Assembly (NCBI RefSeq): GCF_036850765.1 | Contig: NC_089494.1 | Span: forward strand, 56,933,809 to 56,997,808 | Length of the DNA stretch: 64,000 nt | Source: Saccopteryx bilineata | Taxonomy: Eukaryota > Chordata > Mammalia > Chiroptera > Emballonuridae | Reading direction: 5' to 3' | Shown here: positions 43,436 to 55,816 of the stretch, in pieces | Numbering within the stretch: the stretch's first letter is position 1 | How the letters are laid out: each line of letters begins with the position of its first letter | Translations under genes and position numbers: made by a program | The notes under the pieces: model-generated | What the model was told of the DNA's origin: nothing | The model's input: only the letters and a program-made list of their open reading frames with translations | The model's database searches: none

Positions 43436-45640
43436 TTGTATTTAATTCCAATGTAAGACAGGATAGAATGATAGAAACTTGAGTAATAAACAAGGTACTA
43501 TAGAGACATTGAGGAGAAGAAAATTGCTTCTAAGTGCTGAAGGATCACAATTCAACCCTCCAGCTTTCCAGTGGTTTCTTAAAATAAACATACATAAGAC
43601 GCTTCCTTGCAGGAACATTCACATTAATATTTCCTTGTTCTTAGAAGTTATATATATCTTATACGTAGCTGAGATATAGGTTCATTGGGGTCCATTATAC
43701 TATTATGTCTACTTTTGTGTATATTTGAAAATGCTCATTGAATAAGCTTAAGAAACACCATTCCATAGAGAAATATTTGGAATATTTAAAAATGTGTTAG
43801 GTAGAAACATAACCCATGCTCTCAGTGCCAAAGCTGTGACCTTGTTACTTGGAAAGATTGTTTAGTAAGCTATCAATTTACTTAACTTGTATACATTCTT
43901 TATTTATCCATCTTGAATTGGATATTTATACTTAGTAATTATGGCAAACTGTATAGGTATTCATATAAAATATACTTTAATGTTACTTTTCTAGATATAA
44001 TGACAAAATAATTAAAATTTCTTAAATATTTATTAGCCTTACTTTATAAAGTATTATGTCAGTAAGTAGGGTTTTGTAAATGCAGAATGTACAATCTTTA
44101 AAATAAATGCACTATAGAGATTTTGTATTTCTTGAAGGTCATGCTATATCTAGATAGTTTAGCCTTTAGAAAAAAATACAGCACTTTGTATGGTCAACTG
44201 AAGGAATAAATATTCAGAAAAGCATAAACAATATGAACGTAAAGTCTGAGAAACTGACAGAGGAAGAGCTGAAGGCACTGACAGAGGGAACTGAGAGGAG
44301 AATGTGCCCACTTTAATGACTACCTTGTTAGCCACGACAGACTTATTTTAGCCTGGGTACATTTTACAGGTTAACTTTGGCTCAAGAGGCTGCATGCTGG
44401 TGATACTGTAGTAGTAGTTATACTATTTTGGCAGAAGTTGAAACAGAAACTAAAAAAAGATTGCAAATGGAAATTTTGGCTAATTATATGTATTTTGTAG
44501 GGGCCAGAACAGGTTGGCTTACTCCACTGTCAGTATCTAAGCACCTAAAGTTATGCTTCTCTTTCTCATTGAAAAGTCTAGTGTGTAAGAGCTAGTAATG
44601 GAAAGAAAGAAAAGAAATACTATTGGAAACCCTGCACCTGCCCATACTAAGTGTGACATATCCATATACATTATATATATAATTAGTGATATTGAATAGT
44701 ACAGTAAGGTTATACAAATTAAAACTCTTTGATAGAAAAAAACAATTTTCACTTTTTTCCTGCAGTTTTTTTTTGTTTTTGGTGGTTTGTTTTTTTTTTT
44801 TTTTTGGTTTTTTGCTTCCACATAAGAACCTGTTCTAGGCAATAGACTTTTTCCTTACTCATCCTTCTTGTCTTGTTCACATCCACTTCCATTTCCTTGT
44901 TTAAGTGATTTACTCTAAATGTTAATGTTCACTCTGACTTTTCCTATTCTCTTTGATGGGGTACCACCTTTTATCCTGGTTCAGGTCTGTGGTTGTTTTC
45001 GTTGTTTGTTTCTTGTGTTGTTGACTCCAGATCAGATTGCCCAGTGCAGCGGCCTCACTCAGAGCAGACAGCATCATTTGTTACCTTATGAGACAGATTA
45101 GGTCATATGGCAAAAACACTTCAAATTCTTTCCTTTTCATCTCAAGATATCTCTTCACAGTATCTTCACTTATCTCATTCTTTCTTTCAGCTCTCCAATT
45201 GTCAGTTAAAAGAGGTAGCCTGCCCAACTACTGCAGCATAATCATTGCTGTGTAGTTTACTGCCCAGTGTTAGAATGCCAGAGTAGAATGCCACAGGATA
45301 GTGGGTATGGTTAGTCCATTTCTCAGTGTGATGTTTGCTAATGTACTTACCCTCTGGATGTTTTTCACAGTTTTCATCCAAACAATAAAAAGCTGATATT
45401 CTTTTTTTTTCTTCTAAAAAGAAATATTTCAAAGATTTCTGTCTTGTTGATTTCACTTCATCACTTTCTTCCCTCCCGCTTCTCAACCTGGTAACTTGGC
45501 TTCTCTTTGTATCATTTACCCATCACAAACCCCCAAATCTTTTCAATGTCCTTATTTTTTTTACATCTCTGGAAGACTGTTGATCTCTATTCCCTAATTC
45601 TTCTCCCTCTTTTACTACATTTAATCTCATTCAAGCATTC
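43436..45640. other. CCDC141 intron, mostly unique
   Basis: AT-rich, with a T/G homopolymer-rich patch at 44765-44813. No exon or clear transposon seen. The 101-codon minus frame here ends in the T-rich patch read in reverse and is not coding. Confidence 0.5.
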
Positions 45641-45644
45641 TATT

Positions 45645-46113
45645 GGAGTTGAACATCTTTCCTGTGCTAATCATGATACTAGGTGCTGGGGATACAGTCA
45701 TGGTCTCTGTCCTTGTATTACACTGGAGCCTGTTGGCAAAGACAGAGATTAATCAACTAACCCAACACATAATATAAAACTATAGCTGTGATAAGAGCTG
45801 GTAATATCAGGAATATTGTGCTATGAGAACATGTAATCGGGGTATTTGATTCTGTCTTATTTGTCCTTTGAAGAACTGACAATTGACCAAGACTTGAAGT
45901 ATCAGTAGAATAAAGGTGGAGAAGGCAGAAGACACAGTGAAAAGTTCTGGGCAGGAAGGAGAATAGCATGTATGAGGTATTTAAAAAGATAGAGATAAAG
46001 GATGGAGAGATTGAGACAATCTGAAAGGTAAGGGAGAGACCAGACCATGTCAGACATGAAATCATGACAAGGGTTCTGTCCTTAATTCTAAGGCAATGAG
46101 TAACCATTGTTTA

Positions 46114-46147
<34 letters not shown>

Positions 46148-46400
46148 CACATAGTGTGTTTGGAAAAAATCTCTCTGACTAATAATCTAGAGAATGGATC
46201 AATGTACTAGAGAAGGGATGTAATTAAGAGGCAGCTGGAGAAGCTTAGGCAACAGGTGATGATTTTTGTAGTGGGGGTGGAGAAAAGTAGACAGATGCAG
46301 GAAATAGAGGGTGAAATTGATAGGTGTTGATATTGGTGGAGTTAGGGAGGAGAAAGTATCATGGATGAATCCTTGGTTTCTGGCTCATTGAAAGTGGACA
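45645..46400 (+). repeat. ancient interspersed repeat, family not assigned, with (GT)n
   Basis: 'atgatactaggtgctgggga', 'gtgataagagctggtaatat' and 'gaccagaccatgtcagacat' follow a widespread old mammalian repeat, similar in layout to 26560-27320. A (GT)n run lies at 46117-46146. Confidence 0.45.
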
Positions 46401-47226
46401 ATTGTCTGACTTCTCCAATTAATCCTCAAGTGGGGTTGCTTCCCAAAGTGCTGTTTCCAACTCCCCCCTTTATACTCTTTCCCTGGGTGATCCCTTGATT
46501 TTACATTTAAACTTGCATTTCTACAAGATGCTACCCAAACCATGATCCTATTCACTCCAGAAGGTACAAACTGGTGGCCCATTTGACAGAGGAATGTATT
46601 TTATTTATCCTTCAGTATTTTTAATGAAAAATACAAATTAAGAACATTTAAAATCAGAAACTTTCATATAAAGATCTATATTTATAATTGTTTTAAAAAT
46701 GTACGTTCTATCAACCCATTATTTTCTCATGTCAACAGTTGGTCAGAACCGGTGACAGCTGATCCTGTCAGACTGCTCCTGCATTTTCTACCTTGCCATA
46801 GGCCCTGGCATCTGGGGCCCTAGCCACCACAGTCATTAAGTTCTTGTTTGGTCACTATAAACATTAATTAGCCTTTAAACAGCTTTAGTTAATCACCCCA
46901 GAATATAGAATGTTCGAAGGAAAGTAGGCACCTAACCAGTATCAGATGGCTAAAAACTACCTGGACCAGTGCTCTGATCCCACAGTCTTGCTATTCTCCA
47001 TACTGAATTATGCTATCACTACATATATATAGTAAGTATCCTATCACTTGGCTGTTAGTGTTATAGTAATTGTTAGACTAAGGTATTTAATCAGTTGTAT
47101 TGTACATATTTAAATTCCTTATTTTAGTTTGAAGGTTATATATTTTTTAAATTATATGAAAAGCCCAAATATTACTATAAAGAAACTTGCTCATATCACT
47201 ATTCTGTTCTTCTAATTTCCTTCTAG
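46401..47226. other. CCDC141 intron end before the third visible exon
   Basis: Unique sequence. The acceptor 'tctaatttccttctag' ends at 47226. Confidence 0.55.
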
Positions 47227-47480
47227 AACTCTTAGAACGATCTCTAGCCCTTCTAAATAAAAGTCAACAGCTTACTGACTTCATAGAAAAATTCAAGTGT
47301 GACGGACCTAATGTAAATCCCGAGTTGATTCAGGGTGCTCACAATAGCTGCCTGAAGATCGACAGTCTTCTTGAACTTCTACAAGACAGGAGACGGCAGC
47401 TAGACAACTACCTGAAGCAACAGCGGCAGGAATTGAGTCAGGTTCTGCAGATATGTGAGTGGGGCCAACAAGAAAATCAG
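47227..47480 (+). CDS. CCDC141: CCDC141 coding exon
   Basis: A 254-bp exon that completes the split Glu codon of the previous exon and then encodes 84 further residues, from [20 protein letters not shown] to [14 protein letters not shown], ending in phase 0. It is the most conserved of the three stretches and the main basis for naming the gene. Helical, with heptad-like spacing and a glutamine-rich end ([10 protein letters not shown]). The acceptor 'ccttctag' ends at 47226 and the donor is 'cag/gtaatc' at 47481. The open frame begins upstream in the intron at 47187, but that ATG is not a natural start. No following exon is recognised in the remaining 16.5 kb, so the next intron is long. An antisense L1 fragment starts only 222 bp downstream of the donor. 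Confidence 0.95.
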
Positions 47481-47701
47481 GTAATCCAATGGGCACTGAC
47501 AGTATCCTGACCTCAACTAATAAAGCTTGATTATTATGTGGACCAGTTATTTCTTGGGACAGTTTCTCAGTTGTGATGGTAAAATCTTTGGCCGTTGGTC
47601 CAAACTACCATGTTATTCTCTCAAGCAAGTAATATTACAACAAATACCTTTATTTTCTCTCATTAAAACATTGATTATATTTATATAAATGGGAGAATAT
47701 A

Positions 47702-50604
47702 TCTATTAGTCTTTTTGTGGATTCTTTGGGGTTTTCAATGTATAGGATCATATCATCTGCAAAAAGTGATACCTTTACTTCTTCTTTTCCAATGTGGATG
47801 CCTTTTATTTCTTTGTCTTGTCTGATTGCTCTGCCTAGAACCTCTAGTACCACATTAAATAAAAGTGGAGAGAGTGGACAACCCTGTCTTGTTCCTGATT
47901 TAAGGGGGAAAACCTTCAGTTTAGTGCCATTTAATATGATGTTAGCTGATGGTTTATCATATATGGCCTTTATCATGTTGAGATATTTTCCTTCTATACC
48001 CATTTTGTTGAGAGTCTTAAACATAAAATTGTGTTGTATTTTATTGAAAGCCTTTTCTGCGTCTATTGATAAGATCATGTGGTTTTGTTCTTTGTTTTGT
48101 TGATATGGTGTATTACGTTAACCGTTTTGCGTATGTTGAACCGTCCTTGAGATTCTGGGATGAATCCCACTTGATCATGATGTATTATTTTTTTAATATG
48201 TTGTTGTATTCGGTTTGCCAGTATTTTGTTTAGTATTTTAGCATCTGTATTCATTAGAGATATTGGTCTGTAGTTTTCTTTCTTTGTGCCATCCTTGCCA
48301 GGTTTTGGTATGAGGGTTATGTTGGCCTCATAAAATGTGTTTGGAAGTATTGCTTCTTCTTCAATTTTTTGGAAGACTTTGAGTAGAATAGGAACCAAGT
48401 CTTCTTTGAATATTTGATAAAATTCGCTGGTATAGCCGTCAGGGCCTGGACTTTTATTTTTGGGGAGGTTTTTAATGGTTTTTTTCTATTTCTTCTCTAC
48501 TAATAGGTCTGTTTAGACTTTCTGCTTCTTCTTGACTCAGTCTAGGAAGGTTGTATTGTTCTAGGAATTTATCCATTTCTTCTAGGTTGTTGAATTTAGT
48601 GGCATAAAGTTTTTCATAGTATTCTACAATAATTCTTTGTATATCTACAGTGTCTGTGGTGATTTCTCCTCTTTAATTTTGGATTTTGTTTATATGAGTT
48701 CTTTCTCTTTTTTCCTTGGTAAGTCTTGCCAAGGGTTTGTCAATTTTGTTGATCTTTTCAAAGAACCAGCTTCTTGTTCTATTAATTTTTTCTATAGTTT
48801 TTCTGTTCTCTATTTCATTTATTTCTGCTCTGATTTTTATTATCTCCTTTCTTCGGCTGGTTTTGGGTTGTCTTTGTTCTTCTTTTTCTAGTTCCTTAAG
48901 GTGTGAAGTTAAATGGTTCACTTGGGCTCTCTCTTGTTTGTTCATATATGCCTGAAGTGATATGAACTTCCCTCTTATCACTGCTTTTGCTGACCCATTC
49001 ATTTTTTAAAAGTATGTTGTTTAGTTTCCACATTTTTGTGGGATTTTTTTCCTCTTTTTTTGCAGTTGAATTCTGGTTTCAAGGCTTTATGATCAGAAAA
49101 TATGCTTGGTACAACTTCAATTTTTCTGAATTTGCTGATGTTGTTTTTGTGGCCCAACATATGGTCATTTCTTGAGAATGATCCATGTACACTGGAGAAA
49201 AATGTATACTCAGTCACTTTGGGATGAAATGTCCTGTAGATGTCTATCATATCCAGGTTCTCTAGTGTTTTGTTTAAGGCCACTATATCTTTGTTGATTC
49301 TCTGTTTGGATGACCGATCTAGAGCAGTGTATTTAGGTCTCCAAGTATGATTGTATTTTTGTCAGTTTTTCTTTTAAGGTCAATAAGTAGCTGTCTTATA
49401 TATTTTGGTGCTCCTTGGTTTGGTGCATATATATTAAGAATTGTTATGTCTTCTTGATTCAGTGTCCCCTTAGCCATTATTGAAATGGCCATTTTTGTCT
49501 CTGAGTACTTTTGCTGTCTTGTAGTCAGCATTATCAGATATGAGTATTGCTACGCCTGCTTTTTTTTGGATGTTATTTGCTTGGAGTATTGTTTTCCAGC
49601 CTTTCACTTTGAATTTGTTTTTATCCTTGTTACTTAGATGAGTTTCCTGTAAGCAGCATACAGTTGGATTTTCTTTTTTAATCCATTCTGCTACTCTGTG
49701 CCTTTTTATTGGTGAGTTTAATTCATTTACATTTAGTGTGATTATTGACACTTGTGAGTTCCCTATTGCCATTTTATAGATTGCTTTCTGTTAGTTTTGT
49801 GTCTTGTTTGATCCTTCTCTTTTGTTTTTCTATCTTTTGTTTTTATTTGGTTGTATTCCATACATCTTTCCTCTGTTGCTATCTTTTTTTATCTCATGTG
49901 CTTCTGTGGTGGTTTTTTCAATGGTAGTTACCATTAAGTAATGAAAAGGGTTCCTACCCTGTTCATTGTAGCGCACTATTTTGTGAGTACTTTTGCACTC
50001 CATCGTCCATTGCTACTGTTAATCTCCATCCTCTCCCCTCCCTTTCTTTTTGTTGTCACAGTTTAAATTTGGTTTTATTGTGTTCTTCTTGGAGCTTTTA
50101 CTTGTGGCTTTGTTTTTTTTTTGTTCTTTGTATCTGATTGGAGAACCCCCTTTAGTAATTCCTGTAGTGGGGGTTTTCTGATGATAAATTCCCTCATCTT
50201 TTCTATATCTGTGAATGTTTTTATTTCTCCTTCATATTTGAAGGATAGCTTTGATGGGTATAGTATTCGTGGCTGAAAGTTCCTCTCTTTCAGGACTTTA
50301 AATATTGGGGTCCACTCTCTTCTAGCTTGTAGAGTTTCTGCTGAGAAATCTGTTGATAATCTAATGGGCCTTCCTTTATATGTTGTATTCTTCTTTTCCC
50401 TGGCTGCCTTGAGAATTTTTTCTTTGCCATTGGTTTGTGCCAATTTCATTATGATGTGCTTTGGAGTAGGTTTGTTGGGGTTAAGAAAACTCGGAATTCT
50501 GTTTGCTTCTTGAATTTGAGGCTTTAGTTCTTTCCACAGGCTTGGGAAGTTCTCATCTATTATTTGTTTGAGTATGTTCTCCATTTCATTTTCTCTCTCT
50601 TCTC
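47702..50604 (-). mobile_element. antisense internal L1 fragment flanked by a 15-bp direct repeat
   Basis: Minus-strand L1 running from the middle of ORF1 ('MENILKQIIDENFPSLW', near 50584) through the ORF1 end, the ORF2 endonuclease (start 49772, 'SIITLNVNELN') and the reverse transcriptase to just past FADD (near 47770). Both the L1 5' end and everything after the reverse transcriptase core are missing, and there is no poly(A). Yet the 15-mer aaatgggagaatata occurs at both borders (47687-47701 and 50605-50619). ORF2 is broken by several frameshifts, and ORF1 is truncated. It is a close relative of the sense L1 at 14732 and gives the undamaged reading at that element's indels. Confidence 0.9.
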
Positions 50605-50619
50605 AAATGGGAGAATATA

Positions 50620-51330
50620 GATGAGTATTTTTGAAATGGCTATTGGATTCTCTTTCTCACTTCCTTCCTAGTCACTATTTTAGGGACATTTCTTTGAAAT
50701 TCTGAAATGTTAACTGCAATCTTCTTGAAAGTTAGAAGGGTGTAATGGTGCTAAATTCTACTAGACTGCTGCTAATGTCAGTGAAAATGTCTATCAGTGT
50801 CAAATATAGATAATGTTCTTAGACAAATGGTCTGGTGCCAATGAAGAAATATGACCTTGGCCTCTAGCTGAATGCTCAGTGGTTAGAGGGCATTGGGGTG
50901 GGAGGATGGGGAGTTTGCAGGCTTATTAGAGCTCATTACCCTGACTGCAGGCACAGCTCGGATGACTTGTCAATATGCTTGCATTCATTCCGAGTCCCAA
51001 TCACCTGAAGGTAAGAGTGGGTAGAACTAACTCTTTGCAAACCCCCAACTCAAATAGGTGGGATATTTATTGCAATATATCTAACTGCCCCCATTCCATG
51101 CTTAATCTATATATATATATAGATTAAGTAGAGAAAATTTTCAGAGAGAAATGATATGGAAGCAGGTCCTCTGGTCTGGATGCATTGGAAAAAGATCTCT
51201 TCATATGTTATATATTCTTACTCTGATCCAAATTAGAGAGACTTATGTACAGCTGGGAGCAAATATGAATCTAAGAAAAGCTGGTTCTCGTTGCAAGCTG
51301 GAAAAGATGAGGACTTAAAAAATAATCAAC
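50620..51330. other. CCDC141 intron, unique, with a 28-bp perfect palindrome
   Basis: No repeat family recognised. Positions 51101-51128 form a perfect palindrome centred on a (TA)n core. Confidence 0.5.
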
Positions 51331-51334
51331 CTTT

Positions 51335-51790
51335 CAACTAATACTGAGCACCTACTACGTACTGGTCCTATTATAAGTAATAGGGGTATGCAGCACACAA
51401 GGCAAAGTTCTTTTCCTCTTGGAATTTTCCTTCTAAATCAGTTTCTCAGCCTCAGCACCACTGACATTTGGTGCCAGGGTATTCCTTTTGAGAGGCGGTC
51501 CTGTACACTCTCCGATGTTGAGCAGCATCCTGACCTCTCCCCACTAGATGCCAGTAGAATGTACTGCAGTTGTGGCTACTGAAGATAACTTCAGACATTG
51601 GTGAATGTCTCCTGGGGGGAGAAATGACCTCCAATGAGACCCACTGTGATGAGAAAGACATACAGTAAATGAGTGAACAATAATAAGTGCTATAATAAAA
51701 ATATAGAGCGATGAATTCTGACTTGTGTCGGTCCTCTCTAACCAGAGAAGGAATCAAAGAAGGCCTCTCTGGGTGGGTAACATAGAGCAG
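51335..51790 (+). repeat. old repeat interrupted by a MER5A-like hAT
   Basis: 51438-51648 matches MER5A, a small non-autonomous hAT: 'cagtttctcagcctcagcac', 'gagcagcatcctgacctctc', 'actagatgccagtagaatgt' and 'cttcagacattggtgaatgt'. The flanks ('gagcacctactacgtactgg' before, 'aagtgctataataaaaatat' after) belong to an older repeat. Confidence 0.7.
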
Positions 51791-52285
51791 AGACCTCTAG
51801 TTATATATTCCACTGATATTGTGTCACCTCCCCCTCCAGGTCACAAGACACTTGTAGCCCTTTGACCTTGGCTACCACCAGTCACTGTCCTGTCTCTGTT
51901 GTATGTGCTGTCAACGCCCCTCCCTAAGTTAGCTCTCCCCTACCCCTCCTTTACATTCCTGCTATACCCAGAGTTCTATTGTCCAATGCAATACTGTTTC
52001 ACTGATGATTCTGGCATAACAAAGGGAATTAACGCTCAGGACAGTAGTCATTCTGAAACTGTTTATCAATCACCTGTTTCCAAAGTTATTTGTCCTCCCT
52101 CTCTTAGGTGGGTGCATTGTGGCTCTCTCTCAGTCCCTCTCTGTCTCTCTCTCTCTCCTTTCTAATCCTGAACAAATCTTTAAAGAAACCTTCATCTTAC
52201 CTCTCTTTATTTAGTTCATAACCCCAAGCACATGTCTCTACTGCTTCTAGGAACACACTAAACTCCTCCCTCTTACCTTGTCCTA
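51791..52285. other. CCDC141 intron, unassigned
   Basis: C/T-rich in part (52110-52160) and without a recognisable element or exon. Confidence 0.45.
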
Positions 52286-52287
52286 CA

Positions 52288-52524
52288 AAGTAGATTACAG
52301 TAGTCCCTCCTCATCCGTAGTCTCACTTTCTGTGGTTTCAGTTACCTGTAGTCAACTGCCGCCTGAAAATACTAAATCAAAAATTCCAAAATTAGCCCTG
52401 GCCAGGTTGCTCAGTGGATAAACCATTGTCCTGGCATGCTGAGGCCGTGGGTTTGATTGCCAGTCAGGACACACACCAGATGAGTGCACAATTAAATAGA
52501 ACTAAGAGGAAAAACAAGTCGATG

Positions 52525-52563
<39 letters not shown>

Positions 52564-53205
52564 CCTCCTCCCTGCCACCACCTCATATAAATGAAATTTT
52601 TTTTTATAATTTCAAAGATAAGCAATTCATAAGTTTTAAATTGTATGTCATACTGTATAGTGTGATGAAGTCTCATACCATGCAACCCTGGACATGCAAT
52701 GTTCCATGTGATATATCCTACCTGCAAGTTAGAGAGTGTCATCTCAGCTGTCAGACAACTGTCACAATATTGCAGCGCTTGTATTCAAATCACCCTCATT
52801 TTACTTAATAATGGCCCCAAAGCCAAAGAGTAGTGATGCTGGCAATTCAAATATGCCATAAAGTGAAAAAGTCAATGTTCTCCACTTAGAAAGGCCTTTT
52901 ATCATCTCACATCATTGGAAGAAGAAGGCTGAGTATAGTACAGTAAGATATTTTGAGAGAGAGAGAGAGAGAGAGAGAGACCACATCTATAGAACTTTTA
53001 TTACAGGATTATTGTTATAATTGTTCTGTTTTATTATTGTTGTTAAGCTCTTACTGCGCCTAATTTATGAATTAAACTTTATCCTAGGTATGTATGTATA
53101 GGGAAAAAAACTGTATATATGTATAGAGTTCCATACTATCCATGGTTTCAGGCATCCACAGGGGTCTTGGAACGTATCCCTTGCCTCTCTTATCCAGATT
53201 AACAC
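52288..53205 (+). mobile_element. Tigger (pogo-like) DNA transposon remnant
   Basis: The left end 'acagtagtccctcctcatcc' and right part 'gtttcaggcatccacagggg' then 'cttggaacgtatccc' are Tigger hallmarks. 'tttacttaataatggcccca' marks the transposase start, whose frame (MAPK...SSDAGNS) meets a stop after 16 codons. Most of the coding part is deleted. A SINE (52397) is inserted, and a (GA)n run lies at 52954-52980. Confidence 0.8.
52397..52605 (+). repeat. short tRNA-derived SINE
   Basis: Head 'agccctggccaggttgctca', B-box-like 'gggtttgattgcc', 'gtcgatgcttctctc', a long (TC)n run (52527-52558) and a short A/T-rich end. Inserted in the Tigger element. Confidence 0.85.
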
Positions 53206-53590
53206 AGAGACCTCTCTGCAGAGAAAATGCTCATCAAAGAAGCTTCCCAATGTATATCAATTTCCCAAAGAATGAAAGAACAGCTGCATTTAAGTTTTAC
53301 TCATTTATTTTTACTTTCTTGCTCCTTTACTATGGCAATAATCATCCACTAGAATGCTCTATAGTAAAGGAAGGAAGGAAGGAAGGGAAGGGGAGGGAGG
53401 GTCATGTGAAGATTCAGAATAAACATTGTAACCCAGTCACATACTTGAGGGAAATCTAGATACCTTGCCAACCCTGGAAACAGAAAAATGTCTAGATGAA
53501 GACGAAAGTAAGGTTTCTGACATCGTGAGTTCTCCAACTTATGGATCCTCGTCGTTTTGGGGAGGTGTGTATGCTTTTTTTGGGAGAAGA
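53206..53590. other. unique intron with GGAAGG-rich patch
   Basis: A purine-only patch at 53369-53401 (GGAA units running into G-runs). No exon recognised. Confidence 0.5.
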
Positions 53591-54374
53591 TGCTTTGTTT
53601 ACATAGACTTTAGTTTTAAGAGTAGTTTTAGATTCACAGCAAAATTGAGTAGATTCACAGCAGAAAGTACAGAGTACCTCCTGTCCCCACATATGGACAA
53701 TCTCCCCCACTATCAACATTCTGTACAAAAGTGGTACATTTTTTATAATTGATGAACCTACATTAATGCATCATTATCACCCAAAGCCCATAGTTTGCAT
53801 TAAGGTTTAAAAAGGTAGATTTACAGTTGTAAGTACATGAGATACAGTGTGTTCTTGTGTTGTTATTTATTAATCGCATTAGTTTTCTTATGAACAACTG
53901 TAAACCTACTTTTGCCCACCTCTTTGCATTCTTTGGGTTTGAAAATATGTGTAATGACATATATCACCATTGTAGCATACAGAGTAATTTCACTGCCCTA
54001 AGAATCTTCCGTGCTCTGCCTAGTCATCCTTCTCTCCCTCAATTCTTGGCAAGCACTGGTCTTTTTACTGTCTTTATAGTTTTGTGTTTTCTAGAATGTC
54101 ATATAATTGAAATAATCTAATATGTAGCAATTTTATTGATAGATTGCATAATTTTGCATTGAAATTTGCATTTAAGATTTCTCCATGCTTCCCATGGCTT
54201 GATTTCTCATTTCTTTTTAACACTGAATAGTATTCCACTGTCTGGATGTACCACAGTTTATATATTTTCCCCTTCACCTACTGAAGGATACCTGGGTTAA
54301 TTCCAAGATTTGGCAATTATGAATAAAATTGCTATATAAGTATCCATGTAAATGTTTCTGTCTAGAAATATATT

Positions 54375-54712
54375 TTTTTAAATGAGAGGGGGGAGATAGT
54401 GAGACAGATTCCTACATGCACCCCAACCAGGATCCACCTGGCAATCAAGCTGGGGCTGATGCTTGAATCAACTGAACTATTTTTAGTGCCTGAAGCTGAT
54501 GCTCTTACCAACTGAGCTATCCTCAATGCCTGGGGTTGACGCTTGAACCAATTGAGCCTCTGGCTGCAGGAAGGGAAGAGGCAGAGAAGGGGGAGAGGGA
54601 GGAGGGGAGAAGTGGATGGTCACTTCTCATGTGTGCCCTGATGGAAATCGAACCTGGGACATCCATACACTGGGCCAACATATTATCCACTGAGCCAACC
54701 AGCCAGGGCCTA
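54375..54712 (-). repeat. long-body tRNA-derived SINE, diverged
   Basis: Reverse head 'gagccaaccagccagggcc' on the right and a body with an internal 'ttaccaactgagctatc' duplication of head-like text at about 54460-54530. The flanks 'tctagaaata' and 'cctagaagta' suggest an imperfect duplication. Confidence 0.75.
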
Positions 54713-54799
54713 GAAGTAATTGTTAATTCATTTGGGTAAATACCAAGGAACACAATTGCTGAATCATATATGGTAAGAGTATGTTTATAAGAAACTGCC

Positions 54800-55171
54800 A
54801 GTCCTGGCTGGTTGGCTCAGCGGTAGAGCGTCGGCCTGGCATGTGGGGGACCCGGGTTCGATTCCCGGCCAGGGCACATAGGAGAAGCGCCCATTTGCTT
54901 CTCCACCCCCCCCTCCTTCCTCTCTGTCTCTCTCTTCCCCTCCCACAGCCAAGGCTCCATTGGAGCAAAGATGGCCCGGGCGCTGGGGATGGCTCCTTGG
55001 CCTCTGCCCCAGGCGCTAGAGTGGCTCTGGTCGCAAAAGAGCGACGCCCCGGAGGGGCAGAGCGGCGCCCCTGGTGGGCTTGCTGGGTGGATCCCGGTCG
55101 GGCGCATGCGGGAGTCTGTCTGACTGTCTCTCCCCGTTTCCAGATTCAGAAAAAAAAAAAAAAAAAAAAAA
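54800..55171 (+). repeat. young long-body tRNA-derived SINE with target duplication
   Basis: Intact A box 'tggctcagcgg' and B box 'ggttcgattcc', the full GC-rich body and a long A tail (55150-55173). The 11-mer aagaaactgcc flanks it at 54789-54799 and 55172-55182. The 185-codon frame through it is a GC-rich SINE artefact. Confidence 0.95.
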
Positions 55172-55345
55172 AAGAAACTGCCGAATTGTCTTCCAAAGTG
55201 GCTGTACCATTTTGCATTCCCACTGGCAAGAGTGAGCGTTCCTGTTGCTCTGCTTTCTCACCAGCATCTGGTGTTATCAATGCCTTGGACTTCGGCTATT
55301 CTGAGAGGTGTGTTGTGGTATCTCATTGTTTTAATTAATCTCATT

Positions 55346-55462
55346 TTTAAGTTGGGAATAATAACACAACTCACAGAATTGTTGTAAGGATTAAATAGCA
55401 CATGTAAGGCATGTAGCACAAAGCCTATCGTTTTAAGAGGTTATTAATAAATATTAGTTTCC
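55346..55462 (+). repeat. MIR 3' fragment
   Basis: 'gggaataataacacaactca', 'gttgtaaggattaaatagca' and 'aaggcatgtagcacaaagcc' follow the MIR order. Confidence 0.7.
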
Positions 55463-55633
55463 TTGTCTTCCTTCTCCTTTGTTAAACCTTACAAATTATT
55501 CATTTTTTCTCATCTAGTCCATGTTCTTTACTCTGGGTTTAGCATTACTGTTATACACGGTGAAGCTTCTTCATACTATCTAGTTGTCAGAGGCTGCAAT
55601 AGATATATTAAGGCTCTAAGAATGCACTTGTAA

Positions 55634-55816
55634 GGCCTACCTGGGTAGCTCAGTGGATTAGAATGTCATCCCAATAGGCCAAAATTACAGATTTGATCCC
55701 CATTCAGGGCACACACAAGAATTAACTAATGAATGCATAAAAGTGGAATAACAAATCAATATCTCTCTTTTTCCCCTCTCTCTTTTTCTTCCCCCCAAAA
55801 TCAATTTTAAAAATTA
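55634..55816 (+). repeat. short tRNA-derived SINE
   Basis: Diverged head 'ggcctacctgggtagctcag', 'cagatttgatccccattcag', CT-rich part and A-rich end. Flanked by the near-identical 'aagaatgcacttgt' (55619 on) and 'aagaatgtacttgt' (55817 on). Confidence 0.85.

Larger units (their letters stand above)
53591..55345 (-). mobile_element. old antisense L1 (ORF2 end and 3' UTR) broken by two SINEs
   Basis: Reverse L1 text in order: 'ttagattcacagcaaaattg' and 'gaacctacattaatgcatca' (3' UTR); 'tgaatagtattccactgtct' and 'ggcaattatgaataaaattg' (ORF2 end); then, past the SINEs, 'ttccaaagtggctgtaccat' and 'tctgagaggtgtgttgtggt'. The segments are collinear once the SINEs at 54375 and 54800 are removed. Confidence 0.75.

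Noticed and set aside
47187..47510. 107-codon frame taken as a separate small protein
   Set aside because: Its start lies in the intron; the true coding part is the spliced exon 47227-47480.
54781..55338. A 185-codon plus-strand frame
   Set aside because: It runs through a SINE and its poly(A) tail, giving a lysine run; not a gene.
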